64,000 nt of DNA. Origin: Adiantum capillus-veneris (taxonomy: Eukaryota; Streptophyta; Polypodiopsida; Polypodiales; Pteridaceae). The stretch is taken from NCBI GenBank assembly GCA_014529385.2, contig CM043959.1, forward strand, positions 14,960,809 through 15,024,808, read 5' to 3'. Under the pieces are notes generated by a model. That model saw only the letters and a program-made list of their open reading frames with translations, made no database searches and was not told where the DNA came from. The translations under genes and the position numbers were made by a program. Shown piece by piece: positions 12,352-23,435 of the stretch. Position 1 is the stretch's first letter, and each line of letters opens with the position of its first letter.

Positions 12352-12648
12352 GTCAAAACCAAGCGAGTAAGGGCATGAAGAAATCCCCCAAGGCCCACAT
12401 TTGCTTGGTGCTGACCAACGTGATCATCCCGGTACTATCCACGTTGCACCCATGCATATTTGGGGTCAGAACCAAGCAAAGAGAGGGCTTGAAGGTTTCT
12501 TCAGGCCCTTCTTCGCTTGCTTCTGGCCCAAGAGTTTATATCAATACAGTTCACGATATATCCGCATCCATTCGGCACAGAGGGTCAGAACCAAGCAAAG
12601 GGGGCCCTTGGGAAATTATTGAGGTCCCTATTCACCTGGTTCTGACCC
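12352..12648. repeat. Three hairpin-forming repeats (GGTCAGAACCAAGCAAA family)
   Basis: Three 65-70 bp units (12352-12416, 12462-12530, 12583-12648) each begin with a version of GGTCAGAACCAAGCAAA and end with its reverse complement, enclosing a GGGCCTTGAAG-type inner stem and a short loop. They are separated by about 45-55 bp of unrelated sequence. Two more lie at 14213-14353. The units differ by compensating as well as non-compensating changes. They could be a satellite, a MITE-like family or small-RNA hairpins; nothing decides between these. Confidence 0.7.
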
Positions 12649-13054
12649 ATGCGTTGAGAGGCCTAGTCATAACCATGCAAGAGGCTTAGTATTCATTTAA
12701 TACTATGTCTAGGAATAGTTGGCTTACTTATCAATAATTGATAACAAAGCCTCGTGTGACCATAGCCTATCTAAGACCACTCACTCACTATGCCGAAACA
12801 GAACATTAAACAAGCAACCATAGCCTTGCACGGTCAAACAAGGGTTCATTATTTCACTATGGATTGAATCTCACAACTATGCATGGAGAATCTCAACCCA
12901 TTATTACGATTTGTAACTACGCATATTTTGCAATCGCGTGACCATAAACAAAATTACAATGCTCCGACCTTAACGACTACTCTCCCCTTGTGCCTTAACC
13001 CCATAATGAAGGTGCACACAGACTGAAACACACAAGCAAAGGAGAGCTAGCGAG

Positions 13055-13062
13055 GGGGGGGG

Positions 13063-13139
<77 letters not shown>
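13055..13139. repeat. (GA)n microsatellite
   Basis: A G run followed by about 80 bp of GA. The flanking sequence repeats GGTCACTGAGAGCACGATC-like units at 13148-13300 in imperfect tandem. Confidence 0.95.
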
Positions 13140-13142
<3 letters not shown>

Positions 13143-13299
13143 TTTGGAGGTCACTGAGAGCACGATCACAAGAGGTGGCTGAGAGCAAGATCGCGAAAAG
13201 GTGAAGGCAAGGATGATGGCGATGTGGCAGTAACAGACTCAAAGATTTGGAGGTTGTTGAGATCAAGATCAAGAGAGGTGGCTGAGAGGAAGATCGCAA

Positions 13300-14210
13300 A
13301 AAAAGGCAAGGCCAATTTGTTTCTCCTATTTGGAGATGGTAATACCGACCCCGACAACGATTGGTGTCTAACGCCAAATGGTAACTCCAAAAGGACATGT
13401 GGGTTGGCCTCACACAAGGACAACCGGTGTAAATGCAATAAACAAATTGAGATTCTCATGCAGTACGGTTGACCAAAGTGCCAATCCAAGACAACAGAAC
13501 AATGGACATTCTTAACATCCCCCCCGTCTCCATGCTCATGCATGATAGGTAGAGCCTTCAAGGGCTGAGAGCAACAGACGCACACGATCACATGTCAAAA
13601 GAGAGGAGCCTGAACACGCCACGGAGGAGCTTGGATAGGTAGAGACAAAGCTTGAGCTTCAACAGGTAGAGATAGAGCCCACCAGGGAGGAAGCAGCCCG
13701 ATTTAGAGCCTAAGCCAACGAGAGAGGAACTCGTAGAGGTAGAACCAGAGCCCACCAGGGAGGAGCCAATTAGAGAGGATCCCATAGCCCTATAGCTAGT
13801 AAGAGCAGCTCAGTGAGGAGCCAATCAAAGAGGATCCACCAGGGAGAAGCTCGCCAATTCAGACCCCGAGCCAATAAGAACAAAGCCCACTGAGGTACGA
13901 CTAGAGTCTGCTCAAGAAAAGCAAGAGGCAGGTACCTTTGCAAGGGCCAGCTACCGTAGAGCAATGGAAAGCTAGCTAAAGATCAAGATGTAGAGCAGAT
14001 CAACAAAGAAAATGAAGAGAAACTACAAATGCTTGCCAATTCAACACCTCTTCGAACACAGATTTCTTTGCTCGGAAGATCAGAGGTGGACTCCGTTTTC
14101 AACCTTGATCGACAAGATTTTCTCTGCATGCGCAATTTCTCTAACGCCGATGCAATGGATGCTTTTGTCCATGTTGCTATGTGGTAAGGATAAAATTCAT
14201 TATGTGATGC
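13300..14210. other. Non-coding, degenerate GAGCC-rich repeats
   Basis: 13600-13960 holds imperfect repeats of CACCAGGGAGGAGCC and GAGCCAATC type units. No element or gene is recognised. Confidence 0.4.
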
Positions 14211-14212
14211 TA

Positions 14213-14353
14213 TTGGGGTCAGTACCAAGCGAACAAGGACCTTGGATATTTACAAGGTCGCTATTCGTTCGATGTTGATCTGTGTTTGGGGTCAGTACCA
14301 AGCAAATAGAGACACTTGGAAATCTTTAAGGCTACTAATTGCTTGGTAATGGC
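14213..14353. repeat. Two more hairpin-forming repeats (GGTCAGTACCAAGC family)
   Basis: Units at 14213-14280 and 14287-14353 are diverged relatives of those at 12352-12648. They have the same outer arms (GGTCAGTACCAAGCRAA and its complement) and the same size, here almost head to tail. Confidence 0.65.
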
Positions 14354-14492
14354 TCGCGTCAGCACCCCAAAATGATTAATACAAAGACATTTTGTGCCGC
14401 TAAAACATTGTCTCAAAATCGCACTCTTTCTATTGTCTCAAGGTTTTATACATTGTAATTTTTCATTCAAATTTTATACAAAGGGGTGATGA

Positions 14493-14993
14493 TTATTGCC
14501 CCCTACCCATGTTACTTCCAGTGCTCCCCTGCCCCCTGTCCCGGTTGCTACCACTGCTCCCCTGTCCCTTGCCTCGATTGCTACCACTGCTCGCATGCCC
14601 CCTTCCCCTATTGCTACCATTGCTTCCATGCCCTATCCCCTCGTTGTTTCTCCTTCTCCCTTGGGGGATGCTGGTCTCGGGTGCCCTGTCGCGTCGCTCG
14701 AATGCCTGGGCTTCATCCATGGCTTCCCATGGATCTTGAACCTGTGAAGCTTCACTCTGTTCTCTCTCTTGCCATTGACATGTAACGCAGTCCTCTACTT
14801 TTGTGGAGTCCACATAATATTGATTGATTGCTTCTTGCATGTTTTGAACCTCCTCTTTAGTCTGTTGGTACCGCTGCGTGATTTCATCAATGCGGGCTTG
14901 TTCAAACTCCTCAACTCGTGCACTTTCCTCTCTTAACTGACTATGCACCAAAATTATAATATGTTGAATGGCCATTATAGAAAATTTGCGCAC
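14493..14993 (-). CDS. Hypothetical protein with coiled coil and GSN/RG repeats
   Basis: An open frame of 166 residues from 14993 down to 14493. Residues about 15-60 are Glu/Gln-rich and heptad-like (REESARVEEFEQARIDEI), predicting a coiled coil. Residues about 110-166 are four or five imperfect 11-13 residue repeats of the form GxGSSGSNRGRG. The repeats arise from a minisatellite of about 33-39 bp at 14510-14640. I recognise no family. Composition like this is seen in gag-like and RNA-binding tails. It could be a chance ORF over a minisatellite, but the coiled-coil part is not explained by that. The start codon is not supported by any other signal. Confidence 0.3.
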   Translation of the reverse strand: MRKFSIMAIQHIIILVHSQLREESARVEEFEQARIDEITQRYQQTKEEVQNMQEAINQYYVDSTKVEDCVTCQWQEREQSEASQVQDPWEAMDEAQAFERRDRAPETSIPQGRRRNNEGIGHGSNGSNRGRGHASSGSNRGKGQGSSGSNRDRGQGSTGSNMGRGQ

Positions 14994-15371
14994 ATCATAG
15001 GGGCTGTAGTCATGTAATTCAAGGTCCTACAGAGGTGTGATAATAAGAAAGTAAGTAAAGAAGTAACTTCTTTACATAAAGGCATTGCAACGATACAATC
15101 ACTAAAACAACATGCGTACTTAAGTTTGGTACATCCAGAATTTGGCTTAGAAGGAAAATAACATTCATACACGTCCTCCAACCACAACTAAAATCATCAG
15201 TGTGAGTGGGCACAATGACTCATTAATGCTCAGTGGCAGCACCTAGATCATGTTTTAACAAAATGTGCTCCACACAGCAAACAAATTTTGTTGCAGAACT
15301 ACATACATAAGCACTTGCTTAGTAGGGCATTAGAAACAGACACTACATGCAAAAGCATAAAGATAAGACTT

Positions 15372-15475
15372 ACGCATTTACACGCCCATAGAATCCCCTG
15401 CTTTGCCCTGAGTTTTTGTTGTAGATGACCTTTGCTTCAATGTCAACACTAGACTCCAATGTTCACTACACAAAA
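15372..15475 (-). pseudogene. RNA-recognition-motif (RRM) exon fragment
   Basis: On the minus strand, after an acceptor-like TTTTTTTTGTGTAG (about 15490-15477), the frame reads LESSVDIEAKVIYNKNSGQSRGF, then stops. EAKVIYNKNSGQSRGF matches the beta2-beta3 region and the RNP1 octamer start (SRGFGFV) of plant chloroplast-type RNA-binding proteins. RNP1 is disrupted after SRGF (YGRV instead of GFV). The fragment ends within 30 bp of the CACTA left end at 15501, so the transposon may have landed in this gene or in a fragment of it. Confidence 0.4.
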
Positions 15476-15520
15476 AAAAAACATCAAAACTATCAACGAT
15501 CACTACAAGAGGCTATTCAT

Positions 15521-15636
15521 ATTAGCGACGCTCACACAGCGACGCTCAAATTTTTTTTTTTCCCGGCGTCGCTTTGAGCGTCGCAAATTTACAATCATAG
15601 CGACGCTCATAGCGACGCCGGCTGGGCTAAAAAAAA
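15521..15636. repeat. CACTA left subterminal repeats (GCGACGC)
   Basis: Repeated TAGCGACGCTCA units in direct and inverted orientation. In En/Spm such subterminal motifs are TNPA-binding sites; here that role is inferred from position and repetition. Confidence 0.8.
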
Positions 15637-15713
15637 TAACAGAGAGCGCCCAAAAACTCAGATCTCAGATCTGAGTTTTTCGGCGCCCTCAAGCAAGGAG
15701 CAGGTAACGCTCT

Positions 15714-15742
15714 CCCTCTCTCTCTCTCTCTCTCTTTCTTCT

Positions 15743-15816
<74 letters not shown>

Positions 15817-15886
15817 AGAGGAAGGAGAGCCAGGTATGCTCCTTCCCTCTCCTCACTCTCATGTTCCCTTCCCCTCTTTCTCTCTC

Positions 15887-15919
<33 letters not shown>

Positions 15920-15926
15920 TAGTGTT

Positions 15927-15985
<59 letters not shown>
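15714..15985. repeat. CT, (AC)n and (GA)n microsatellites inside the CACTA element
   Basis: (CT)n at 15714-15735, (AC)n at 15746-15812 and a long GA tract at about 15930-15980. They lie between the left subterminal repeats and the first coding material. Confidence 0.95.
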
Positions 15986-15986
<1 letters not shown>

Positions 15987-16019
15987 AACATAAACAAAAA
16001 CGCACACACACATACATAA

Positions 16020-16215
16020 ACAAAGAATGCACACACACATTGAGAAAGGAAAAGAGAGAGAGAGCATGCATAAACAAAAAACGCACACATTGAGAGAGGA
16101 AAAGAGAGAGAGAGAACATGCATAAACAAAAAACGCACACATTGAGAGAGGAAAAGAGAGAGAAAACATGCATAAACAAAAAAACGCACACACATTGAGA
16201 GAGAAAGAGAGAGAA
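16020..16215. repeat. Short tandem repeat, about 55-60 bp period
   Basis: Units around GCATAAACAAAAAACGCACA followed by CACATTGAGAGAGGAAAAGA are repeated three to four times. Confidence 0.8.
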
Positions 16216-16425
16216 ACTAATTTAACGTCGTAGGAAACTAATTAAAATTAAAAGAACTAAAGATCTAGCCGAGGAGGAGTTGAACTCAAGACCTATTATT
16301 CAAGAGGGAAATGGCATAACCAATCTATCATACTTGGCATGGGTGATAGAAAGGTTATACCATTTATCTCTTTTTATTGGCACACACATCCACACACGCG
16401 CACACACACAAGAAGAAGAGAGTTA

Positions 16426-17245
16426 TAACGTCGTAGGAAACTATCCTAAAAGACGTTAAAGATTAGGTTAGATGTAGACTTACGTTAAATTAGATTTAGG
16501 TTTATTTAAGTTAAATTAGATTAGATTTAGGTTTATTTTTAGTTAGATTTACGTTTATTTACGCTAGATTTAGATTTACGTTATATTAGATTAGATTTAG
16601 GTCTCCATAGACTGCGATGCCTGCATGAAGCGGGTGAAGAAAGCCCTCAATGGAATATAGGGTATTGCTGCCTTCACTCATGGTGGGCTCCGTCGATCCA
16701 AAAGTACTGGTGAAATGTCTTCAGAAGATAGGGAGGAAGGTGGATCTTCAGGGCGGCAAGAGTCACTACATCCCCGACAATGACCATCTAGACAACCTCT
16801 AGTCATTCAACAGCAACTTCAAAGTTAGTAACAAGAGCAAGAACGGTCCAAAGGGCCAATTGCTGTCGTCAGATGTGGATGGAGATGAGGCAGCGTCACC
16901 GCCAGAAGTTAACTCTCACATCTTTAGTGATGAGAATGCCAACTCTTGCCGAGTTATGTGAAAAATTATGTGTTAAATCAGTTTTAAGGTTCTTATAATC
17001 CCTGTTAGTTTAGTTCTTTGTTTTTAATATAACATAATTTACGTTAGATTTAGATTTATGTTATATTAGATTAGACTTAGGTTTATTTAGGTTTACCCAC
17101 ACACACACACACAAGAAGAAGAGAGTTTTAACGTCGTAGGAAACTATCCCAAAAGACGTTAAAGATTAGGTTAGATGTAGACTTACGTTAAATTAGATTT
17201 AGGTTTATTTTTAGTTAGATTTACGTTTATTTAGATTTACGCTTA
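16426..17245. repeat. Direct repeat flanking the captured gene fragment
   Basis: The roughly 130-bp segment starting AACGTCGTAGGAAACTATCC (16426) recurs at 17127. Each copy is followed by AT-rich TTAGATTTAGGTTTA-type short repeats and preceded by a CACACAC AAGAAGAAGAGAG run. The pair brackets the HMA-like captured fragment at 16611-16961. Confidence 0.75.
16611..16961 (+). pseudogene. Captured fragment of a heavy-metal-associated isoprenylated plant protein (HIPP-like)
   Basis: After an acceptor-like CCATAG, the frame reads DCDACMKRVKKALNGI, an HMA metal-binding domain with its CxxC (C-D-A-C), then hits a TAG. From 16680 a shifted frame continues VDPKVLVKCLQKIGRKV, the end of an HMA domain, followed by a linker with one TAG (16800-16802) and a C-terminus FSDENANSCRVM then stop at 16959-16961. 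The last four residues (C-R-V-M) form a CaaX prenylation box, and the DENAN...C ending is typical of HIPP proteins. About ten residues in the middle of the HMA domain are missing. It lies inside the CACTA element, upstream of the transposase and on the same strand, so it is best explained as gene capture. It is non-functional as it stands. Confidence 0.75.
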
Positions 17246-17500
17246 TTTAGGGTTTAGAGTTAGACGAATAGTGAAAAGATCTACTGTGAAAAGATGTTAA
17301 GATGTTGTGAAGTGCTACAGCTAGAGAAGAGGCAAAGGGGTTTTGTCCACTACATGCAGTATCATGTAGACGTGGGTCTGTAGATTTCTTGTACCCACAA
17401 ATATAGGTATTGACCAATAAAGACAAGATTATAACCCGGTGGTTCTGATCTCCGTGCACCTCTAGACCGAGGTGTGCGGGGATTGGACATGACTAGAGAA

Positions 17501-17610
<110 letters not shown>

Positions 17611-17672
17611 GACGAAGAATGCCAATAGAATATTAAATTTGTTGTCTAGGTTATAAGATTTTTATCCTCATT

Positions 17673-20600
17673 ATGAGTAGTGACGAGGATGTGGGACCGT
17701 CCAACCGAAACACCTATCTCTCAACGAGGGTCTTATGTCCTTGTAATCAATGCAAGCATGCTGTGCGATGGACAAGACGTGTTTCTTTGTAGCACGTTCG
17801 CGAATTTGGCGAGTTCCATCCATCTATTATAGATCGAGTTGTTGCCAATTATAACTCGTCGGACTCTGACGCTGGCCAACAAGCAGCAATCTTGCAACCC
17901 AATAGACGTGTTCGCAGGCGCTTTGGTCAAGCAGCATATGTGAGGCCACAAGATGTAGCCTCTGACAGCTCAGGGGATGATCATGCAGAGCACATTCCCA
18001 ACGAGGCAATGTTTGAGCCCGAGATTGATGAAATGATCGAGACGATCATGGATTCAGAAAGGCTTATCTATGATGATATGAAAAGTGAAGTCGATACGCC
18101 ATTGTATAATGGAGCACGTATGTCTAGATTGAAAGCACTCCTGGTTCTTCTCAACATACAGGCAAAGTTTGGATGGAGTGACACTAGCGTCACAACGCTT
18201 TTCAGGTGATCTATTACAATTAGTTTACTTTAATAAAACTCTAAATGTATAATGATCTGATAGATTTTTACACGATTGTATCGTATTTTTATGTTGTGTA
18301 GATTGCTTAAAGAGCACATACTACCAGCTGACAATGTGATGCCAGATTCCCGAGATGAAGCAAGAAAGATTTTGCGAAACTTGGGGATGGATTACAATTC
18401 TATCCACGCTTGTCCTAATGACTGCATTCTTTTCAGAGGGGAATACATAGACATGGAGAAGTGTCCGAAATGTGATTCCGAAAGATATCGAGTAGATCTC
18501 CACGGGACAAAATTTCCACAAAAGGTTTTGCGACATTTCCCTCTGCTTCCTCGCATCAAGCATTTCTTCGAATGTAAGTCCATGGCCGCCCTAGCATCAT
18601 GGCATGAGGAGAATAAATCTTCGGATGGTGTGCTACGAATTCCTGCAGATTGCGTAGCCTGGAAACATATAGATGGAACATGGTCAGATTTTGCCAGGGA
18701 AGCTCGAAATTTGCGCTTAGGCCTGGCTATGGATGGCGTAAATCCATTTGGTCAAAGATCAACATCTTACAGTGTATGGCCCGTTTTCATCGTCAACTAC
18801 AACATTCCCCCGTGGTTGACTACGAAGAAGGGGCACCTATGGCTAAGCTTGATTGTGCCAGGGCGATATAAAGTGGAGAATATGGATGTGTATCTTCGTC
18901 CACTATTGGAAGAGCTACAACAATTGTGGATTGGCATAGAGGTGGTGGATATGAGCCGACACACAGGACGACGGAATGCTTTGATCAGAGGCATTCTAAT
19001 GTGGACCATGCATGACTATCCCGGGCTAACAGAATGCTCAGGTGATCTATTGACACTCCTCACTCAGACACTGTAAATCTTGTTTTTTCCCATAGTTGAT
19101 CTATTATCATGTGTATACATGCAGGGCTTCAAACAAGCGGATACAGAGCATGTGTCACATGTGGACCTAGACTGAATGCACGTAGGGCGCCCTCACTGAA
19201 GAAGCAAATCTACGAAGGTCATCAAGCGTATCTTCCAGAGAATCATGTGTTACGCGACGGCTTTTTGGGAAGAGAGCCACCAAGGATGTCTGCACAAGCA
19301 TGGTTAGAGCAGAAGGAGATGTGCGATGACGGATTGCCTCCAGGTATGAAGAGACTATCTCTATGGTACGAGTTACCATACTGGCCCCGACTCATGATCA
19401 ATCACTTGCTCGATCCAATGCACATATTCAAGAATGTGGGTAATCTACTATGGGACCATCTGACCGGCAAGAAAGATACTTTGGGAGAAAGAGTTGACCT
19501 TAGAAATGTGGATCGTATGGAGCAATATTGGCCGCAAACAGCGTTTGATGGATCGATAAAACTCCCTAAAGCACCATGGATTTTCACAGGAGCCCAAGAA
19601 CGCAAAGTAAAAGAGACCATTCGATCTTTGCGGACCCCCACTGGCATAATGCACTCGCTCTGAACGTGTTTTACTAAAGAAGGAAAGCTTACCGGTTTGA
19701 AGTCACACGATTGGCATAAAATGTGTCAGGTACGTTCATAGTGGACTTTAATATCATTGCATAAAATGTGGACTTTAATATCATTGCTGCACATACTTTA
19801 CAATTTATTTTACCGGTTGCCATTGAGGGATGTTTGTCTCTCGACATCCGTAACACAATCTACAAACTTGCAAAGCTGGTGCAATGGATCTCACAAAAGG
19901 AGATCAACGTGGACTCCATACCATTCGCCAAACTAAATGCTGCGGAGCTTGTGTGCATGTTTGAGAAACATTTTCCTACTACCATGCTAACCATTCATGT
20001 GCATCTTCTTGTTCACATAATTGATGAGGTGGAAATAGCTGGCACAGTTCATTCCAGATGGATGTTCTTCTTAGAACGTTTCATGAAAACGCTTAAGGGA
20101 TATGTGCGTCAAAAGGCACGTCCGGAGGGTAGCATGGCAGAAGGTTGGTTGGTATCAGAGTCCCTAGTGTACATTGGAGAGTGGCTAGATGGATTTGATA
20201 AAGCCCGGGACACGCTATGGCGAACCATAGATGATGAGCGCATATCTGGGATTGTCATGTGCAATCTCGGTGTTGAGAAGAAGATGACGGAAGATCTAGA
20301 GGCTAAAATCAACCGATTTTGCATGCTTCACAATCCAGTGATGCAAAAGTGGATTTCACAATATGAGGATGCAAAGCAAGAGCGACAAAGGGCACGAATC
20401 GAGTGGAGACGGGGAAGACGACCACCGATGCACTATCCGACGGATCTGGAGAGCCTACCAACATTCATGAGCTTAAGATGGTTGCACAACCAATTGAAAA
20501 GCGCACAACAATGCGGTGACGAAGTGACTGAGGAAGAGTGGGAGTACTCTCGGGGTTGCGCGACCAAGGTAAGTTTGCAATGTACGACTAGCTAGTGACT

Positions 20601-21401
20601 TTATTTCTAAACGTTTGAACGGCCACTCATAATCTTTGTTCGTTGTAGTATAAGTCATACACAGCAGCATGGTGTAAAGGTCGACATTTTAGGGTGGAAC
20701 GGATCGACAAAAAGCGTTTTACTCAAGATTGTGGAATCATGGCAAAATTTGAACAGTCTAGTCGACGACGTTCCTCTGATGCAGATCCTGTGGTGGCGGA
20801 ACTCACTTACTTTGGCACGCTACAAGAGATTTTGAGGATCGATTAATGAGGATTTTTTGTCGACTTGTTCGACGTGCAATGGTTCAAGATAATCATGGAG
20901 GGTCGCAACGCTACTGTGCGTAGAGGAGAGTCTGGTTTTCTTGAGGTGGATTCTACTAAGAAATGGACTGACCTAAGAGACACTTTCGTACTACCCGAGC
21001 ATTGTGAACAAGTAAGTATGTAAATAGTTAACATCCCCCTTTTACAAGTTATGTGCTTGAAAGCTCTCATGTAAGTTATGTGGCTCTGGCAGGTAATATT
21101 TCATCCTACAAAGTCTACATCAAACTGGTGGTACGTCATAGAGGTAGCCCCTCGTAGTGCAAGGACGTATGAAGGCTACCATGTGCCAATCACAACGGCA
21201 TCAATGGAGGAGATCAGAGAAGATGCTCAATCAGAAGCTGCTGCGGTGGTGCCAGACGAGCATCAAGATGCTACTACTCTATATGGGGTGCATGCAGAGG
21301 AGCTACAAAATGAAACAGAGGATATGTGTTTAAACAGAGAGCTCTATATAGATATAGGAAGTTATGTTGAGTTATGCGAGGATGAGAGAGAGATCTCTTA
21401 A
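17673..21401 (+). pseudogene. CACTA transposase, TNP2-like (Transposase_21, DUF4218, DUF4216), with stops
   Basis: A six-exon model fits GT-AG junctions: 17673-18205, 18302-19041, 19125-19729, about 19808-20568, 20649-21011, 21093-21401. Exon 1 has the transposase-associated domain (CPCNQCKHAVRW). Exon 2 starts LLKEHILPADN and carries the zinc-like CPNDCILFRGEY...CPKCDSERY block and the catalytic-core sequence. Exon 3 holds LLDPMHIFKNVGNLLWDHLTG. Exon 4 is DUF4218 (FPTTMLTIHVHLLVHIIDEVE, RFMKTLKGYVR). Exons 5-6 are DUF4216-like (FLEVDSTKKWTDLRDTF). Inactivating changes are TAG at 17790-17792, TGA at 19661-19663 (before KEGKLTGLKSHDWHKM), a lost AG acceptor near 19807 (AA instead) and adjacent TAA TGA at 20844-20849. 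The protein cleaves and joins at CACTA termini in active relatives. Confidence 0.9.
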
Positions 21402-21671
21402 AGCCACAAATATTGTATTTGAACAATTTTGCTCCGTGTTGTAAAAGCTCTGGCTCTCTAAGTACCTTCCATGGTGTATAACGCTCTTTTCTACTCACGC
21501 TCACATCTTTTGATTGAAAATTTTGAGTTTTCGACTTGCCTCTTCTATCACTCAATTCATTGCGTCATTGTATTTATATGCGTCATTACATCATTGTATT
21601 TAATGGTCTTTGCGTCATTGTCTACTCTATTCATTCAATATTAAGTTTAAATATTCGTGTGTTTAATGTAG

Positions 21672-22830
21672 GTATGGATGATGAGGAGTTTCTTTCTTCT
21701 TTGTCACCGCAACAGAGACAATGGTACGTGGAGCGTCATCGCTCTGGCGCATCATCGCGCGTTCCTACTCCATCTGCATCTCCCTCTCTTTTGGAGCATT
21801 CGGCGCGCTCCAAAGCTTCGGTGTCGACGAGACGATCTTCACACTCGTCTAGACACCGGCGCTCTAGTGGTGGCGGTGGCGGTTGTTGTGGGGATTCCGC
21901 CGCCGATGCCTCCACACCGCCTCGTGTTCGACGAGGCTCTTTACCCTCCCCTTCTTTGCCCGCCCCCACACCAGCCACAGCATCGCCATCTACGCCAGGT
22001 TTTGCGCGGCTGACGGTTCACGCGTCATCGGCCAGAGGACTTGCCTTACTCCGTTGACTTCAGCGGCGGCATCATCATGGATGATGATGGCAAGAAGGTG
22101 ATCTCGCGCATGCGTGGTCTTTGCTCTCAGCTGTTTAGACACTACATACTAAACAAATGGAGTGAAGTACCAAGTGATTTAAAAGACAGAGTCATCAACA
22201 TACTTCATGATGAGTTTCCCGTTCCAACACGGGATCAACGCTTCAATGAAGACCTGATGAAGATTCGAATGCGCGAATACTGCAAACACAAGCGTTCCAA
22301 AGTGCAAAAAGCAATCAAGCATGGGTGGAACAGGCCAGATTGGCTGGCCAAATAAGATTGGAAGAATGCGAAGAAAGCAGCGCGCGAGAATCCCGACAAG
22401 TGGAAGCAACAAAAGGATGCAGCCAGAGCGCGAGTAGAGGCAGGGAGCTCGCACCACTTGGGGAGCGGTGGATGGGCATCATTTGAGGCCGATTTTGTAA
22501 GTGTTTTCGCATTGCTCTTTATGTTCGATAGTTTAGGGTTTATGAGTTTTTTAATTCTAACATAATGAAATCTTTGTATGTTTTGACAGTGGTCGATGAC
22601 AGGACGTGATCCCACACCATACGAGCGTGAGTACGCAGGCAGGAAGGGCTTAAACGCCCTGATGGACATTCTCAGTTCTCGCGGCGGCATGGTTAGTATT
22701 AGGGTTTATTCTTTTCTATTTTTTGTATTGTTTTATAAATGTCGTTATATGTTTATACTTACTGAAAGCTGTCTTATTGTCTTTTTTGCAGAATCCGACA
22801 GATACGCCGCCTTGACGCGATGAGACGTCT
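21672..22830 (+). pseudogene. CACTA second gene, TNPA/Transposase_24 (Ptta/En/Spm)-like
   Basis: It starts MDDEEFLSSLSPQQRQWY at 21672, followed by a Ser/Pro-rich low-complexity stretch of about 100 residues. A frameshift near 22030 leads into DLPYSVDFSGG and IMDDDGKKVISRMRGLCSQLF, the conserved start of the plant Transposase_24 domain. Then come KWSEVPSDLKDRVINIL and KHGWNRPDWLAK, with a TAA at 22353-22355 before DWKNAKKAARENPDKW. A donor at about 22498 (GTAAGT) and an acceptor before WSMTGRDPTPYE (about 22590) mark an intron. Position just downstream of the TNP2-like gene fits the two-gene organisation of CACTA elements, in which this product binds subterminal repeats. Confidence 0.8.
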
Positions 22831-23204
22831 GACTAGACGACGTCAGTTTAGCCGTAGCTAGATAGCATTAGTTTAGGGTTTCTCATAGCTTATGTATCAT
22901 GAGACGGATTTTATACGTCTTTTTGAACCATGTATATTATTACATTTGTCACCGCATTTCATTTTGCCAATCAATTCTTTATGCCTATGATGTTGTACAA
23001 TTGTCATTATTACATTTGCCAATCAATTCATTTTGCCTATGATGTGTACAATTGTCAATTTTACGCTTGTCAATTTTGCAAACAATGCGTCTTGTGGGTG
23101 ACTATTTTGGGTCTATTATCTACCCTTGCACTTTTTTTAAAAAGTGAATCAAGTACAATATGGTTGATGGGTGGCAGGGCATTCAATGCCCTGTCACCAA
23201 AAAA

Positions 23205-23423
23205 AATCTCTCGGGCGTCGCTATAACCGTCCCTATTTATGGCTCTGGAGCGTCGCTATAAGCGTCGCTATAGACTTCTGTGTAAACGTCGCTATAACCA
23301 TCGCTATGAGCGTCGCTATATAGCGACGCTTATAGCGACGCATATAGCGACGGTTTTAGCGACGCCGGGGGTTATAAAAACCCAGTGTATTTCCGTCGCT
23401 AACAGCGTCACAAGAGCACACAA
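23205..23423. repeat. CACTA right subterminal repeats (GCGACGC)
   Basis: At least ten copies of (A/T)AGCGACGC or its complement, including the near-palindromic GAGCGTCGCTATATAGCGAC around 23308. It mirrors the left end, but with more units. Confidence 0.85.
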
Positions 23424-23435
23424 CCTCTTGTAGTG

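Noticed and set aside
21736-21978. Minus-strand ORF overlapping the CACTA second gene
   Set aside because: It is an antisense shadow of a Ser/Pro-rich coding stretch with high GC.
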